Shown: positions 44,749-54,171 of the stretch, in pieces
How positions within the stretch are numbered: the stretch's first letter is position 1
Layout: each line of letters starts with the position of its first letter
Origin: Flavobacterium sp. CYK-55
GTDB taxonomy: Bacteria; Bacteroidota; Bacteroidia; Flavobacteriales; Flavobacteriaceae
Assembly: GCF_018413465.1 (NCBI RefSeq)
Contig: NZ_JAHCDK010000012.1
Span: 38,363-102,362, forward strand
Direction: 5' to 3'
DNA length: 64,000 nt
The notes under the pieces: generated by a model
Told to the model about the DNA's origin: nothing
The model's database searches: none
Seen by the model: the letters and a program-made list of their open reading frames with translations, nothing else
Position numbers and translations under genes: made by a program

Positions 44749-46137
44749 TTAAATGCCAGCAATCGCTTTGATTTCATCAATGATGCGCAAAGCCAAAGCA
44801 TCGGCTGCCGCTTGGTTGGGCGCTTCGGTATAAATACGAATAATCGGTTCGGTATTCGATTTGCGCAAATGCACCCATTCGGTAGCGAAGTCAATTTTTA
44901 CTCCGTCAATGGTGGATATGTCTTCATGCTGATATTTCTCAGTCATCGCTTTCAAAATAGCATCCACATCAATCTCTGGGGTGAGCTCAATTTTGTTTTT
45001 GCTCATAAAATACTGCGGATAGCTCGCGCGCAATTCAGCCACGGTTTTGTCCATTCCGGCCAAATGTGTCAAGAACAAAGCCACACCTACCAAGCTGTCA
45101 CGTCCGTAGTGTAATTCCGGATAAATAATACCGCCGTTGCCTTCGCCACCAATGATGGCATTGGTTTTCTTCATGAGTTCAACCACATTCACCTCGCCTA
45201 CTGCACTGGCTTGATAGCTTCCGCCGCGTTGTTGGGTCACATCGCGCAAAGCTCTTGAAGATGACATATTTGATACGGTATTGCCCGGTGTTTTACTCAG
45301 TACATAATCGGCCACCGCCACCAAAGTATATTCTTCACCAAACATTTCACCATCGTTCGAAATAAAAGCCAAACGGTCTACATCCGGATCAACCACGATG
45401 CCGAAATCAGCTTTTTCTTGAACCACAAGCGCACAGATATCGCCCAAATGTTCTTTTAAAGGTTCCGGATTGTGCGGAAAATGTCCGTTGGGTTCACAGT
45501 ATAACTTAACCACCTCAACACCCATTTGCTCTAATAAGTTTGGAATAATAATTCCGCCGGATGAGTTCACACCATCCACCACCACTTTGAATTTTCTGGC
45601 AGCCACCGCATCAACATCTACCAATGGTAATTGGAGCACTTCATCAATATGAATATCCATATAACTGTCGTTTGCAGTCACAGTGCCCAACCCATCAACT
45701 TCTGAAAAATCAAAAGCTTCGGCCTCAGCAATCGCTAAAATTTCGGCGCCGTCAGCTCCGCTCAGAAACTCGCCTTTTTCGTTGAGTAATTTAAGGGCGT
45801 TCCATTGTTTCGGATTGTGTGAAGCAGTAAGAATGATTCCGCCATCAGCTTTTTCAAGCGGCACGGCTACTTCAACCGTTGGCGTGGTTGACAAACCCAA
45901 ATCAACTACATCAATGCCCAATCCTATTAACGTATTCACCACCAAATTGTGGATCATCGGGCCTGAAATACGCGCATCTCGACCAATTACTACATTGAGT
46001 TTTGCTTTATTGTGGTGTTTTTTGAGCCAAGTTCCGTAGGCAGAAGCAAACTTAACCGCATCAACGGGTGTGAGGTTATCACCGACCTTTCCGCCAATGG
46101 TTCCGCGGATGCCTGAAATTGATTTTATTAGTGTCAT
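44749..46137 (-). CDS. glmM: Phosphoglucosamine mutase
   Basis: 462 aa, usual for GlmM. SISGIRGTIGG at the N-terminus, phosphoserine loop GIILTASHNPKQWNALK, metal-binding loop VVDPDVDRLAF, sugar loop GGEGNGGIIYPELHYGRDS, phosphate-binding RKSNTEPIIRIYTEA. It converts glucosamine-6-phosphate to glucosamine-1-phosphate for UDP-GlcNAc synthesis in the cytoplasm. General phosphomannomutase/phosphoglucomutase is the alternative, though the pattern favours GlmM. A CAAAAATA on the plus strand (46176-46183; TATTTTTG on the minus) is its probable -7 box. UDP-GlcNAc is also a candidate substrate for the GT2 at 47633. Confidence 0.93.
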   Translation of the reverse strand: MTLIKSISGIRGTIGGKVGDNLTPVDAVKFASAYGTWLKKHHNKAKLNVVIGRDARISGPMIHNLVVNTLIGLGIDVVDLGLSTTPTVEVAVPLEKADGGIILTASHNPKQWNALKLLNEKGEFLSGADGAEILAIAEAEAFDFSEVDGLGTVTANDSYMDIHIDEVLQLPLVDVDAVAARKFKVVVDGVNSSGGIIIPNLLEQMGVEVVKLYCEPNGHFPHNPEPLKEHLGDICALVVQEKADFGIVVDPDVDRLAFISNDGEMFGEEYTLVAVADYVLSKTPGNTVSNMSSSRALRDVTQQRGGSYQASAVGEVNVVELMKKTNAIIGGEGNGGIIYPELHYGRDSLVGVALFLTHLAGMDKTVAELRASYPQYFMSKNKIELTPEIDVDAILKAMTEKYQHEDISTIDGVKIDFATEWVHLRKSNTEPIIRIYTEAPNQAAADALALRIIDEIKAIAGI

Positions 46138-46175
46138 TTTGATTGTTTTGTTAAAATATTGGGTTTTTCTTACGG

Positions 46176-46183
46176 CAAAAATA
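46176..46183 (-). promoter_or_regulatory. -7 box of glmM
   Basis: TATTTTTG on the minus strand matches TAnnTTTG, 38 bp before the glmM ATG. No -33 TTTG recognised. Confidence 0.5.
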
Positions 46184-46431
46184 ACACGCTCAGCCCTTTA
46201 TAAATGGGCGTTTGTCATTTTTTTTACAAAAAATATTAACTTTTTTAAACCTTTTTTAACATCAATTCGTAGTTTAGCTACAAGTATGATCCCCAAATCT
46301 GCTTAAAATGTATTATTAACCTAATCAAAAGATTGACAGGCCAAACATTAAAAGTGCCGAACAAAAGCAACTAAAGTTTCCCAAAGCAATAGTTGTTTCC
46401 CAATCCAAACTTAACCTAATCTACTAAATCT

Positions 46432-47589
46432 ATGAAACAATCACTAGACCTATTGCTATGGCATAGACTTGATTGGTATGTTACTGCATCATCCAGACAA
46501 ACGCAAATTGAAACTGCTGCCAAAGTTTATGCATTTCTTCAGAACTACTTCATTCCGTTTTCACTTCTTTTTTTGATGACCATTGTTACTATAATTGTAC
46601 ACCGACGTATGAATTTAGACAAGACTGATCAACGCAAAATGGAACTCGAAGACAAAACCAATGATTTTTTAACCGACGTTATTTTTCTCAACTACAACCA
46701 CATTGAGATCTTGGCCAAAATTGACCAATTCAATCTTGAAGTGGTACAGAATTGTCCGAAAATCAGATCTTTTGTTCAGAAAAAAATCCTCAAAATCAAG
46801 CAAAGTATCAAAGATATGAACCACGATAGGATCATCTTTATCTACAACACTTTTGGTTTTGACAAAGAAACCGAAAGAATGCTCAAACACGGTGATTGGG
46901 CCGACAAGTCAGAAGCTTTTGAACATTACACTATTTTAGATGCCAAACACAAGGTTTTGACCATCAAGCCATATTTGTCAAGCAGCAATGATTTCTTGCG
47001 TTCTAATGCTTTGATTGCTTTGATTTCATTGTCAGACCAAAACTTTGACATCTTAAACGATATTGATTTTGAAATCAGCAAAGCCGATGAAATCAAAATC
47101 CTCAATGTGATTTACGAAAAAGAAGTACCGCTACCCAGCAATATTGAGCAATGGCTCATGAGCGCAAATGCCTCAACGGTGAGTATTGCCATTAAATTAG
47201 CCGTTCGTTATCAGTATGGTTTTAGCGCTGAACAATTAGAACATTTATTGCACCATTCTAATCCGATGATTCGTCGCGAAATCATCAAAGCCATTCGCGA
47301 TTTGAAAATTGACGAGGTAGGGAATTTACTCATTGAACTGTATAAAGTTGAAACGTTCTTAAAAAACAAATTGACCATTTTAAAAACTTTACGCCCTGAC
47401 AACAAAGGAATTGTATTGAACTTTTTAAAAAAGAACTTCTTTAAAGAAACCAATACTGATTTGAAGTTTCAGTTGGTGAGCGCCATCCATATGTTTGACA
47501 AAAAATTCTTTGATCAAATAGTTTATGAAAACCCACAAGAACAAGCCATCATTAACCAAATGTTATCACACTATGAAATAGCCGCATAA
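46432..47589 (+). CDS. Membrane-anchored HEAT-repeat protein
   Basis: 385 aa. One TM helix (FIPFSLLFLMTIVTIIVHRRM, about residues 40-60) is followed by a cytoplasmic helical region with HEAT-like repeats (LTIKPYLSSSNDFLRSNALIALISLS; LEHLLHHSNPMIRREIIKAIRDLKIDEVGNLLIELY; FLKNKLTILKTLRPDNKGIVLNFLKKN). It probably serves as a scaffold. It is first in a same-strand group with a GT2, YaiO-type barrel, response regulator and phosphatase, gaps 43 bp or less. That suggests a role in assembling or controlling a polysaccharide synthase (inference). Confidence 0.85.
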   Translation: MKQSLDLLLWHRLDWYVTASSRQTQIETAAKVYAFLQNYFIPFSLLFLMTIVTIIVHRRMNLDKTDQRKMELEDKTNDFLTDVIFLNYNHIEILAKIDQFNLEVVQNCPKIRSFVQKKILKIKQSIKDMNHDRIIFIYNTFGFDKETERMLKHGDWADKSEAFEHYTILDAKHKVLTIKPYLSSSNDFLRSNALIALISLSDQNFDILNDIDFEISKADEIKILNVIYEKEVPLPSNIEQWLMSANASTVSIAIKLAVRYQYGFSAEQLEHLLHHSNPMIRREIIKAIRDLKIDEVGNLLIELYKVETFLKNKLTILKTLRPDNKGIVLNFLKKNFFKETNTDLKFQLVSAIHMFDKKFFDQIVYENPQEQAIINQMLSHYEIAA

Positions 47590-47632
47590 TTTATTAACCA
47601 ATCCTCGTCCAAAACAATCAAAACAAACCAAA

Positions 47633-49057
47633 TTGAACTCTACATCTTATACCATCCTGTTTCTGGAAATTTTTTTCGGATGCTTCTCAATTGGCTATGT
47701 AGTTGTATACTGCATTCTCGGTGTGAAGTCATTTAGAGAAATCAAGAAATACTACAACCATGCAGAATTTCTCAACAAAGATATTCTGATTAAATCAAAC
47801 AACAGCCGAGGTGTATCGGTGGTGGCGCCTGCATATAACGAAGGTATGACCATTGTGTACAACGTCAAATCGCTGCTCTCACAAGAATACCCGAAATTTG
47901 AAATCATCATTGTCAACGATGGCAGTACCGATGATACCATGGAACGCCTGATTGCCGAATTTGATTTGGTCAAGATCAATTTCTTTTATCAGCAAAAGGT
48001 TCCTTCGGCTGCTATTCGCGGACACTACAAATCAACCAACCCGATTTACAGCAAATTACTTGTTGTTGACAAAGAAAACGCCAAGAGTAAGGCCGATGGG
48101 GTCAACGCCGGAATCAACTCGGCCCAATACGACTTATACATTTGCGCTGATGTTGATTGCATCTTGCGCAAAGACACCATTGCCATGCTCGTAAAACCTT
48201 TTATTGAAAGCAAAGCACGCGTCATTGCTGCCGGCGGGGCCATCCGCCTTTCAAACTCTTGTGAATTCCGCGAAGGAATGCTCTATAAGTCCCATTTTCC
48301 GAAAAACTTCTTTGCCCGTTTTCAAGAACTTGAATACATCCGCGCTTTTCTATACGGTCGTATGGCTTGGAGCCGTATGAACGGTTTACTCCTGGTCTCT
48401 GGTGCCTTGGGTATTTTTGACCGCGAAATTGTAATCGAAGTAGGTGGTTACAAAAAAGAATGCTTGGGTGAAGACATGGAACTCGTTACGCGTATGCGCA
48501 AATACATGCACGAGAAAAAAGAAGATTTCAGAATTGTTTACTTGCCTGAATCACTATGCTGGACCGAAGGCCCGTCTGACCGAACCATATTTTTAAGACA
48601 GCGTGTGCGTTGGGCCCGCGGACTCATTCAAAGCATCAACATGCACCGCGATATGATGCTCAATCCCGCCTATGGAATTACCGGAATGGTGGTGCTTCCC
48701 TATTTTTTACTCTTTGAATTTGCCGTACCCATTTTAGAGGTCATCGGTTTGATTGTCTTTATTGTTGACGTTATGTTCTTTGGTGTGAATTATCCGTTTT
48801 TAATTACCATCAGCGTGGCGGTTTATTTCTTTTATGCCTTTGTAACGCTCGTTTCGGTTTATATGGATCAGCTCATATACAAACAATACTCAAACGTCAA
48901 AGACATGTTTACCCTCATAGCCATGGTGTTTCTTGAGCCAATTTTATATCACCCGATCAATGTTTATGCATCACTCAAAGGCTATTATCAGTTCTTTACC
49001 AAAAAAGAAAAGAAATGGGGCGAAATGACGCGTCAAGGGTTCAACAAAACTGAATAA
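47633..49057 (+). CDS. Processive family 2 glycosyltransferase (TTG start)
   Basis: 474 aa. No in-frame ATG occurs between the upstream stop and the catalytic domain, so TTG at 47633 is the likely start. One N-terminal TM helix, then a GT-A domain: VVAPAYNEGMTIVYNVKSLL, IIIVNDGSTDDT, ADVDCIL (DxD region), LGEDMELVTRMRK (catalytic ED) and RQRVRWARGL (QxxRW motif of processive synthases). Three or more C-terminal TM helices follow. This is the plan of PgaC, cellulose and hyaluronan synthases, so it should polymerise and extrude a polysaccharide across the inner membrane, possibly poly-GlcNAc. The YaiO-type gene starts 1 bp after its stop. Confidence 0.92.
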   Translation: MNSTSYTILFLEIFFGCFSIGYVVVYCILGVKSFREIKKYYNHAEFLNKDILIKSNNSRGVSVVAPAYNEGMTIVYNVKSLLSQEYPKFEIIIVNDGSTDDTMERLIAEFDLVKINFFYQQKVPSAAIRGHYKSTNPIYSKLLVVDKENAKSKADGVNAGINSAQYDLYICADVDCILRKDTIAMLVKPFIESKARVIAAGGAIRLSNSCEFREGMLYKSHFPKNFFARFQELEYIRAFLYGRMAWSRMNGLLLVSGALGIFDREIVIEVGGYKKECLGEDMELVTRMRKYMHEKKEDFRIVYLPESLCWTEGPSDRTIFLRQRVRWARGLIQSINMHRDMMLNPAYGITGMVVLPYFLLFEFAVPILEVIGLIVFIVDVMFFGVNYPFLITISVAVYFFYAFVTLVSVYMDQLIYKQYSNVKDMFTLIAMVFLEPILYHPINVYASLKGYYQFFTKKEKKWGEMTRQGFNKTE

Positions 49058-49058
49058 C

Positions 49059-50297
49059 ATGAAAAAATATATCCTCATCTTGTTGTTGATTACTACTACA
49101 GCAAAAGCACAAAAGCGCGATGTTGACAGTTTGTTGCAATCGTCGTTAAAACAACTACAACTCAAAAAATACGAGCAAGCCAAGGCCGAAGCCAAATTAG
49201 GACTCGAATTATCACCCAACTATGTTGATTTTCATCTGGTTTTGGGGCAGTATTATCGTTTTACCCAAAAGGCTGACAGCGCGGTTTATCATTTTGAAAA
49301 AGTACTCGAGCGTTCTCCGGGTTATCATGAAGCAAGAGTAGCGCTGATCAGAACCGAACTAAGTCGAAAAAACGCAACAAAAGCCGACGCACTGATTCGC
49401 GATGGTTTAAACCAAAAAGGCAACCTCAAAGAATTACACCAACTAGCGCTTCAGCGCATGGATACGGTGGGCAATGAAGAGGCAACGCAACAAAAACTTC
49501 AACAACTCATCGGTTTGTATCCTGAAGAAAAAAAATACCCGCAACGACTCAAAGAGCTCAAAAAAGGTGGCCGATTTGACAAAGTAGGTTTGTACCACAA
49601 CTACACCACGTTTTCACGCTCGGGCATCGGCCCATGGCACTTGAGCTCATTGTTTTACAGTCATGCCACAAAATACGGAGGCATCATCGGCCGATACAGC
49701 TACACCCAGCGCACCTATTCAAATTCAAAAATTGATGACGCTTTGTATGAAATCGAAGCTTATCCGCGCTTAGGCAAAAAAAACTACCTCTACTTGTTGG
49801 CCGGTGCCGGAAGCAAGAATTTGTTTCCGAAGTTTACCTCAGCCATGTCACTATACCACAATTGGGGTAAGGGCTGGAATACTGAAACAGGCTTTAGGTA
49901 TCTCAGAAGCTCTGACCGCGCCAGAATTACTCCGGTTTTGGGTGTAGAGTATTACTTAGGTTCTCACTGGTTTAATTATAAAATTCAAACCAACCTTGAA
50001 CACGCAACTGTATATACCTCGCATGTTTTCAATTACAGATACTACACCAAAAGCAACAACGATTATTGGAACCTGAGTTTCGGTTATGGCAACTCACCCG
50101 ATGCCCGTGATATTTATTCCTTGGTGTTAAACGCACCCAATTTAGAATCGTATCGTTTGAGTAGCGGTTACCACATGAGCATCCAAAAATCACTGCTGGT
50201 CAATTTTAGCGCCATGATCAAACGCGAAGAATATATTTCACAAGCCTATCAAACCGAAATCAACCTAACCACCGGCCTGCAATGGGTCTTTAACTAA
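49059..50297 (+). CDS. YaiO-family outer membrane beta-barrel with TPR region
   Basis: 412 aa. Signal peptide to TAKAQ, TPR-like helices at about 25-150 (KKYEQAKAEAKLGLELSPNYVDFHLVLGQYYRFTQ, ADSAVYHFEKVLERSPGYHEA), then a barrel with many aromatic strand ends (LYHNYTTFSRSGIGPWHLSSLFYSHATKYGGIIGRYSYTQ) and terminal LTTGLQWVFN. The combination of TPR and barrel recalls PgaA/BcsC-type exporters, though YaiO barrels are smaller. Placed directly after a processive GT2, it is the probable outer-membrane outlet or anchor for the polymer (inferred). Confidence 0.88.
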   Translation: MKKYILILLLITTTAKAQKRDVDSLLQSSLKQLQLKKYEQAKAEAKLGLELSPNYVDFHLVLGQYYRFTQKADSAVYHFEKVLERSPGYHEARVALIRTELSRKNATKADALIRDGLNQKGNLKELHQLALQRMDTVGNEEATQQKLQQLIGLYPEEKKYPQRLKELKKGGRFDKVGLYHNYTTFSRSGIGPWHLSSLFYSHATKYGGIIGRYSYTQRTYSNSKIDDALYEIEAYPRLGKKNYLYLLAGAGSKNLFPKFTSAMSLYHNWGKGWNTETGFRYLRSSDRARITPVLGVEYYLGSHWFNYKIQTNLEHATVYTSHVFNYRYYTKSNNDYWNLSFGYGNSPDARDIYSLVLNAPNLESYRLSSGYHMSIQKSLLVNFSAMIKREEYISQAYQTEINLTTGLQWVFN

Positions 50298-50308
50298 AAA
50301 ACAAAATC

Positions 50309-50668
50309 ATGAAAACCATCCTCATTATAGAAGACGATAAAATCATCAAAGGCATTATTGAGTTCTTGCTCAAAAAACAGGGCTTTAATATCGTATCTGC
50401 CGGCGACGGTATGGAAGGCATTGACAAAATTGACAGCAGTAGCCCCGACCTAATCATTACCGATGTGATGATGCCGTTTAAATCCGGACTTGAAATTATT
50501 GCCTACAGCAAAAACAAAAACCCCAATGTACCCATTGTAATTATTTCATCGCTGGGCAAAGAAGACAATACCGTAAAAACAGCCTTTGATTTAGGGGTTG
50601 ATGATGTCTTGGCCAAACCTTTTAATCCCGGACAATTGGCAGATATTGTCACCAGACTGCTCAACTAA
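50309..50668 (+). CDS. Stand-alone response regulator receiver
   Basis: 119 aa CheY-like single receiver domain. Acidic pair in IIEDDK, phospho-acceptor Asp in DLIITDVMMPF, switch Ser in VVIISSLG (Ser in place of the usual Thr/Ser position) and Lys in AKPFNPG. No output domain, so it acts by protein contact. Within the GT2 cluster, 12 bp after the YaiO-type gene and 45 bp before the phosphatase. It could gate the synthase or interact with the HEAT protein. The kinase is not encoded next to it. Confidence 0.93.
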   Translation: MKTILIIEDDKIIKGIIEFLLKKQGFNIVSAGDGMEGIDKIDSSSPDLIITDVMMPFKSGLEIIAYSKNKNPNVPIVIISSLGKEDNTVKTAFDLGVDDVLAKPFNPGQLADIVTRLLN

Positions 50669-50712
50669 AACTCCTCAATTAAGCAACCTTTAAACTACAA
50701 AAACACCAAACT

Positions 50713-51828
50713 ATGGAAAGAGACGCTTTAAGATTTAAATTCAAACATGCCTTGATTTTCGGCGTTATTTTTACAGCCTTAGGATTCCCCTTAGGCTTGT
50801 TATCGCTTACCGTGGGGCCAACCCGAATGATTTCAAATTACTGTATCAGCCACGAAATCAGTGTTGAGACTGAAAATATTCTACAAAAGGTCTTTTTGTT
50901 TTTACTTGCCTTTTTCTTGATTTTAGCCTCACTCAAAGGCATGGATTTATTCGTCAATCGATTCAGAGCATTACATCGCACCATTTTATTGGTTTGTTGT
51001 GGTGTAAGCATTTTGGCCTCGGCCGCCATTTTTACCTTCAAACCCGAGTTGCTCATTGAAACCGACCAAAGAACCACAACCGAAACTTCAGGCGAAGCCG
51101 AATTTCATTTTGGTCCATATCCGGATGAAGCCAAACTTGAAAAACTCAAAAAACAGCGTTATGCAGGAATCATTTCTTTGCTCAACCCTATGGTAGTTCC
51201 GGCCGAGCCTATTTTGATGAAACAAGAAAAAGAAAACACCCAAAAAGTAGGTATTGAACTTATCTCAGTTCCGATGTTGCCTTGGATTTCTGAGAACGAT
51301 TCTTCAAAAATAAAAATCAAAGAAATTGCCAAAACCTTCAAAGGCAAATACTATGTGCATTGTTATCTCGGAAAAGACCGCGCCAATGTTTTTAAACGAC
51401 TCATCAGCGAAGCCAACACCAAAATCAAAGTAAGTTCTGAACTCAAGGTGCGCTCTATTGCCAAAAAAGAACGATTTGAAAGAGGGCCGCTGGTCTTGCT
51501 CGAAAAAGACGTTTACCTCGCTCCTTACCCAACCGATGAAGAGTTTTTTGCTTATTTGCTCAACGGACAAGTCAAAACCGTAGTCAGTATGCTTGATCCT
51601 AAAAACCCCGATGAAAAAGCGCGCGTCGAAAAAGACATTTGGGTCATGGATTCACACCATCAGAGCTTTTTAAATTATCCGCTACGCGAGAGAGACCGCG
51701 ACGACCAAATCAGAACTTTGTGCAAAAAAATAAAAGCCTTGCCCAAACCGGTAGTCGTTTATGCCTACAAGTCTGATTCGTATATGGCTAAGAACTTTGT
51801 CAAAATATACCAAAATCAAGGCAAGTAA
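50713..51828 (+). CDS. Membrane protein with tandem dual-specificity-phosphatase-like domains
   Basis: 371 aa. Two or three N-terminal TM helices (HALIFGVIFTALGFPLGLLSL; VFLFLLAFFLILASL; ILLVCCGVSILASAAIFTF) are followed by two related domains. The first (about 130-245) begins FHFGPYPDEAKLEKLKKQRYAGIISLLNP and has a CX5R loop, YYVHCYLGKDRANVF. The second (about 255-368) begins VYLAPYPTDEEFFAYLLNGQVKTVVSMLDP, but its loop reads VVVYAYKSDSYMA, without Cys or Arg. So one active and one degenerate phosphatase domain. Last gene of the putative polysaccharide cluster; likely regulates it or removes phosphate from a lipid or protein. Confidence 0.85.
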   Translation: MERDALRFKFKHALIFGVIFTALGFPLGLLSLTVGPTRMISNYCISHEISVETENILQKVFLFLLAFFLILASLKGMDLFVNRFRALHRTILLVCCGVSILASAAIFTFKPELLIETDQRTTTETSGEAEFHFGPYPDEAKLEKLKKQRYAGIISLLNPMVVPAEPILMKQEKENTQKVGIELISVPMLPWISENDSSKIKIKEIAKTFKGKYYVHCYLGKDRANVFKRLISEANTKIKVSSELKVRSIAKKERFERGPLVLLEKDVYLAPYPTDEEFFAYLLNGQVKTVVSMLDPKNPDEKARVEKDIWVMDSHHQSFLNYPLRERDRDDQIRTLCKKIKALPKPVVVYAYKSDSYMAKNFVKIYQNQGK

Positions 51829-51881
51829 AATCGGTGCTGTGAATTTTGTTATCTTTAACGAGCGAACATTAAAAAGCAGCA

Positions 51882-52466
51882 ATGAACTTTCTGGCGCATA
51901 TTTATCTATCTGGCAATGATGAGCTCATCAAAATTGGCAACTTTATGGCCGATGGCATCAGGGGGAATCACCTTGAAACATGGCCAGAAGCTGTAATCAA
52001 AGGAGTTCGCTTACATCGTGCTATTGATACGTATACCGATGCGCATCCGGTTTTTAGGCAAAGTACCAAACGTTTGCACGCACGGTACCATCATTATGCC
52101 GGGGTAATCGTCGATTTGATCTATGACCATTTCTTGGCCAAAAATTGGCTGGAGTATAGTTCTGAACCGCTTGAAGCTTATGTACAGCAATTCTACGATT
52201 CGCTTGAAGCGCACCGCGAAATACTCACCGAAAAAACCCTCGGGCTCATGCCTTATATGCTGCAATACAATTGGTTGGTGAGTTACCGAACCCTTGAAGG
52301 CATTGGCCGAATTTTACACCAAATGGACCACCGTACACAGCAGCGCTCGGGCATGCGTCATGCCGTTGAAGAACTACAAGCCCATTACGCCGAATTTGAA
52401 CATGAGTTCACTACTTTTTTTATCGACCTCAGAGCCCATGTAGCCCAAAAAACCGCCGAACTATGA
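51882..52466 (+). CDS. acpH: Acyl carrier protein phosphodiesterase
   Basis: 194 aa, DUF479/AcpH family. MNFLAHIYLSGNDELIKIGNFMADGIRGN, GVRLHRAIDTYTDAHPVF and HHYAGVIVDLIYDHFLAKNW supply the conserved His and Asp residues of this HD-like metal hydrolase. It removes 4'-phosphopantetheine from holo-ACP (family knowledge). Its TGA overlaps the ATG of the ggt gene by 4 bp (52463-52466), so the two are translationally coupled, an unrelated pairing in function. Confidence 0.92.
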   Translation: MNFLAHIYLSGNDELIKIGNFMADGIRGNHLETWPEAVIKGVRLHRAIDTYTDAHPVFRQSTKRLHARYHHYAGVIVDLIYDHFLAKNWLEYSSEPLEAYVQQFYDSLEAHREILTEKTLGLMPYMLQYNWLVSYRTLEGIGRILHQMDHRTQQRSGMRHAVEELQAHYAEFEHEFTTFFIDLRAHVAQKTAEL

Positions 52467-54133
52467 AGCATGCGCTCAGCCTATTGTTGTTGTTTTGGGC
52501 TTGGAGTACTCTGGCTCAAAAAGGCATCACTACCCAGCATGCCATGGTGGTATCGGCACGTATTGAAGCCTCAGAAATTGGTGCCGAAATCATGAAAAAA
52601 GGCGGTAATGCTTTTGATGCCATGATTGCCACCGAATTGGCTTTGGCAGTGGCTTATCCGTATGCAGGCAATATTGGTGGTGGCGGGTTTATGGTATACC
52701 GCCAAGCCAACGGAACCACCGGCGCGCTTGATTACCGCGAAAAAGCACCCTCAGTCGCCCACCAAAACATGTACCTCAACGCCCAAGGCGAACCCATTGA
52801 AAAACGCAGCACCCACGGAGTTTTATCGGTGGGCGTTCCCGGAACCATAGCCGGTCTTTTTGCGGTGCACCAAAAATATGGCACTTTGCCCATGAATACT
52901 TTAATGGCTCCGGCCATTGCACTGGCCAAACGCGGAGTGGTCATTACAGAGCGGCAACTGCAACAAATCAACAAAAACCAACCCGAAATCATTCAAGTCA
53001 GTGGCCCCAATACCTGGTACGCTCAAACCTTTCATATAGGCGACACCATCAAATATCCCGCACTGGCACATACCTTAGAACGCATCAGTCAAAACGGATT
53101 AAAAGAGTTTTACCAAGGTGAAACCGCACAAAAGTTAGTGGGCTTTTTACAACAAAAAGGCGGTATCATCAGCTTAGAAGATTTAAAAAATTACACGCCC
53201 GTTTGGCGAAAACCGCATGTTTTTAAATTCAAAAAATGGCGCATTATCTCAATGTCGCCACCCTCAAGCGGAGGCATCACTTTGCATCAAATCATGCAAA
53301 TGATCTCGCCCTACAACCTCAAAAAATATGGTCATAATCAAACGCGTTATGTGCAACTTATTACCGAAGCCGAGCGTCGCGCTTATGCCGACAGAAACTA
53401 TTTTTTAGGCGACCCTGATTTTGTCAAAATCCCTACCAGCCAACTTGTTGACAAAAGTTACCTCAAACAACGCATGAAAAGTTTTTCATTTGAAAAAGCC
53501 ACACCCTCGGTACAAGTCAGTCATGGCACCATTGACTTTTCTGAAAGCGATGAAACCACCCACTACTCTATTGTTGATGCATTGGGCAATGCAGTAGCCG
53601 TGACTACTACGCTCAACGGGGCGTATGGTTCTAAACTGTATTGTGATGAACTGGGGTTTTTCTTAAACAATGAAATGGACGATTTTAGCCTCAAACCCGG
53701 AACGCCCAACAGCTACGGATTGGTTGGAGCCCAAGCCAACAGTATTGCGCCCAACAAACGCATGCTGAGCTCTATGACACCCACCATTGTTGAAAAGGGC
53801 GGAAAACTTGAAATGGTGTTGGGCTCACCGGGCGGTTCAACCATTATTACCTCGGTTTTACAAACCATCCTCAACAAAGAAATCTTTGGCATGAGCATGC
53901 AACAAGCCGTTGATGCGCCCAGGTTTCACCACCAATGGTTGCCCGACGAGATTACTTTTGAACCCGACAGTTTTAATGCTCAAACATTGAGACAACTTCA
54001 AGAGCACGGTTACAAAACGGTCCAAAAAGAAATGCCCGTGATTGGCAAAGTAGATGCCATCTACCAAAAGCCAGACGGAAGCCTCGAAGCCGGCGCCGAC
54101 AAACGCGGTGATGATGCCGCAGCCGGATTTTAA
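52463..54133 (+). CDS. ggt: Gamma-glutamyltransferase
   Basis: 556 aa, typical for the precursor. Signal peptide MKHALSLLLLFWAWSTLAQ, then GGNAFDAMIATELALAVAYPYAGNIGGGGFMVY. The autocleavage nucleophile Thr lies in DETTHYSIVDALGNAVAVTT (about residue 360), and the small subunit has SSMTPTIVEKGGKLEMVLGSPGGS. It hydrolyses or transfers the gamma-glutamyl group of glutathione in the periplasm. Relevant to the sulfur region if glutathione persulfide is used, though it is far away and separately transcribed. Confidence 0.94.
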   Translation: MKHALSLLLLFWAWSTLAQKGITTQHAMVVSARIEASEIGAEIMKKGGNAFDAMIATELALAVAYPYAGNIGGGGFMVYRQANGTTGALDYREKAPSVAHQNMYLNAQGEPIEKRSTHGVLSVGVPGTIAGLFAVHQKYGTLPMNTLMAPAIALAKRGVVITERQLQQINKNQPEIIQVSGPNTWYAQTFHIGDTIKYPALAHTLERISQNGLKEFYQGETAQKLVGFLQQKGGIISLEDLKNYTPVWRKPHVFKFKKWRIISMSPPSSGGITLHQIMQMISPYNLKKYGHNQTRYVQLITEAERRAYADRNYFLGDPDFVKIPTSQLVDKSYLKQRMKSFSFEKATPSVQVSHGTIDFSESDETTHYSIVDALGNAVAVTTTLNGAYGSKLYCDELGFFLNNEMDDFSLKPGTPNSYGLVGAQANSIAPNKRMLSSMTPTIVEKGGKLEMVLGSPGGSTIITSVLQTILNKEIFGMSMQQAVDAPRFHHQWLPDEITFEPDSFNAQTLRQLQEHGYKTVQKEMPVIGKVDAIYQKPDGSLEAGADKRGDDAAAGF

Positions 54134-54144
54134 AGAATTAGTCT

Positions 54145-54152
54145 TATCTTTG
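54145..54152 (+). promoter_or_regulatory. -7 box of the ClC gene
   Basis: TATCTTTG, a full TAnnTTTG match, 20 bp before the ATG at 54172. Confidence 0.6.
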
Positions 54153-54171
54153 ACGTTTATTTTTGATTTAA

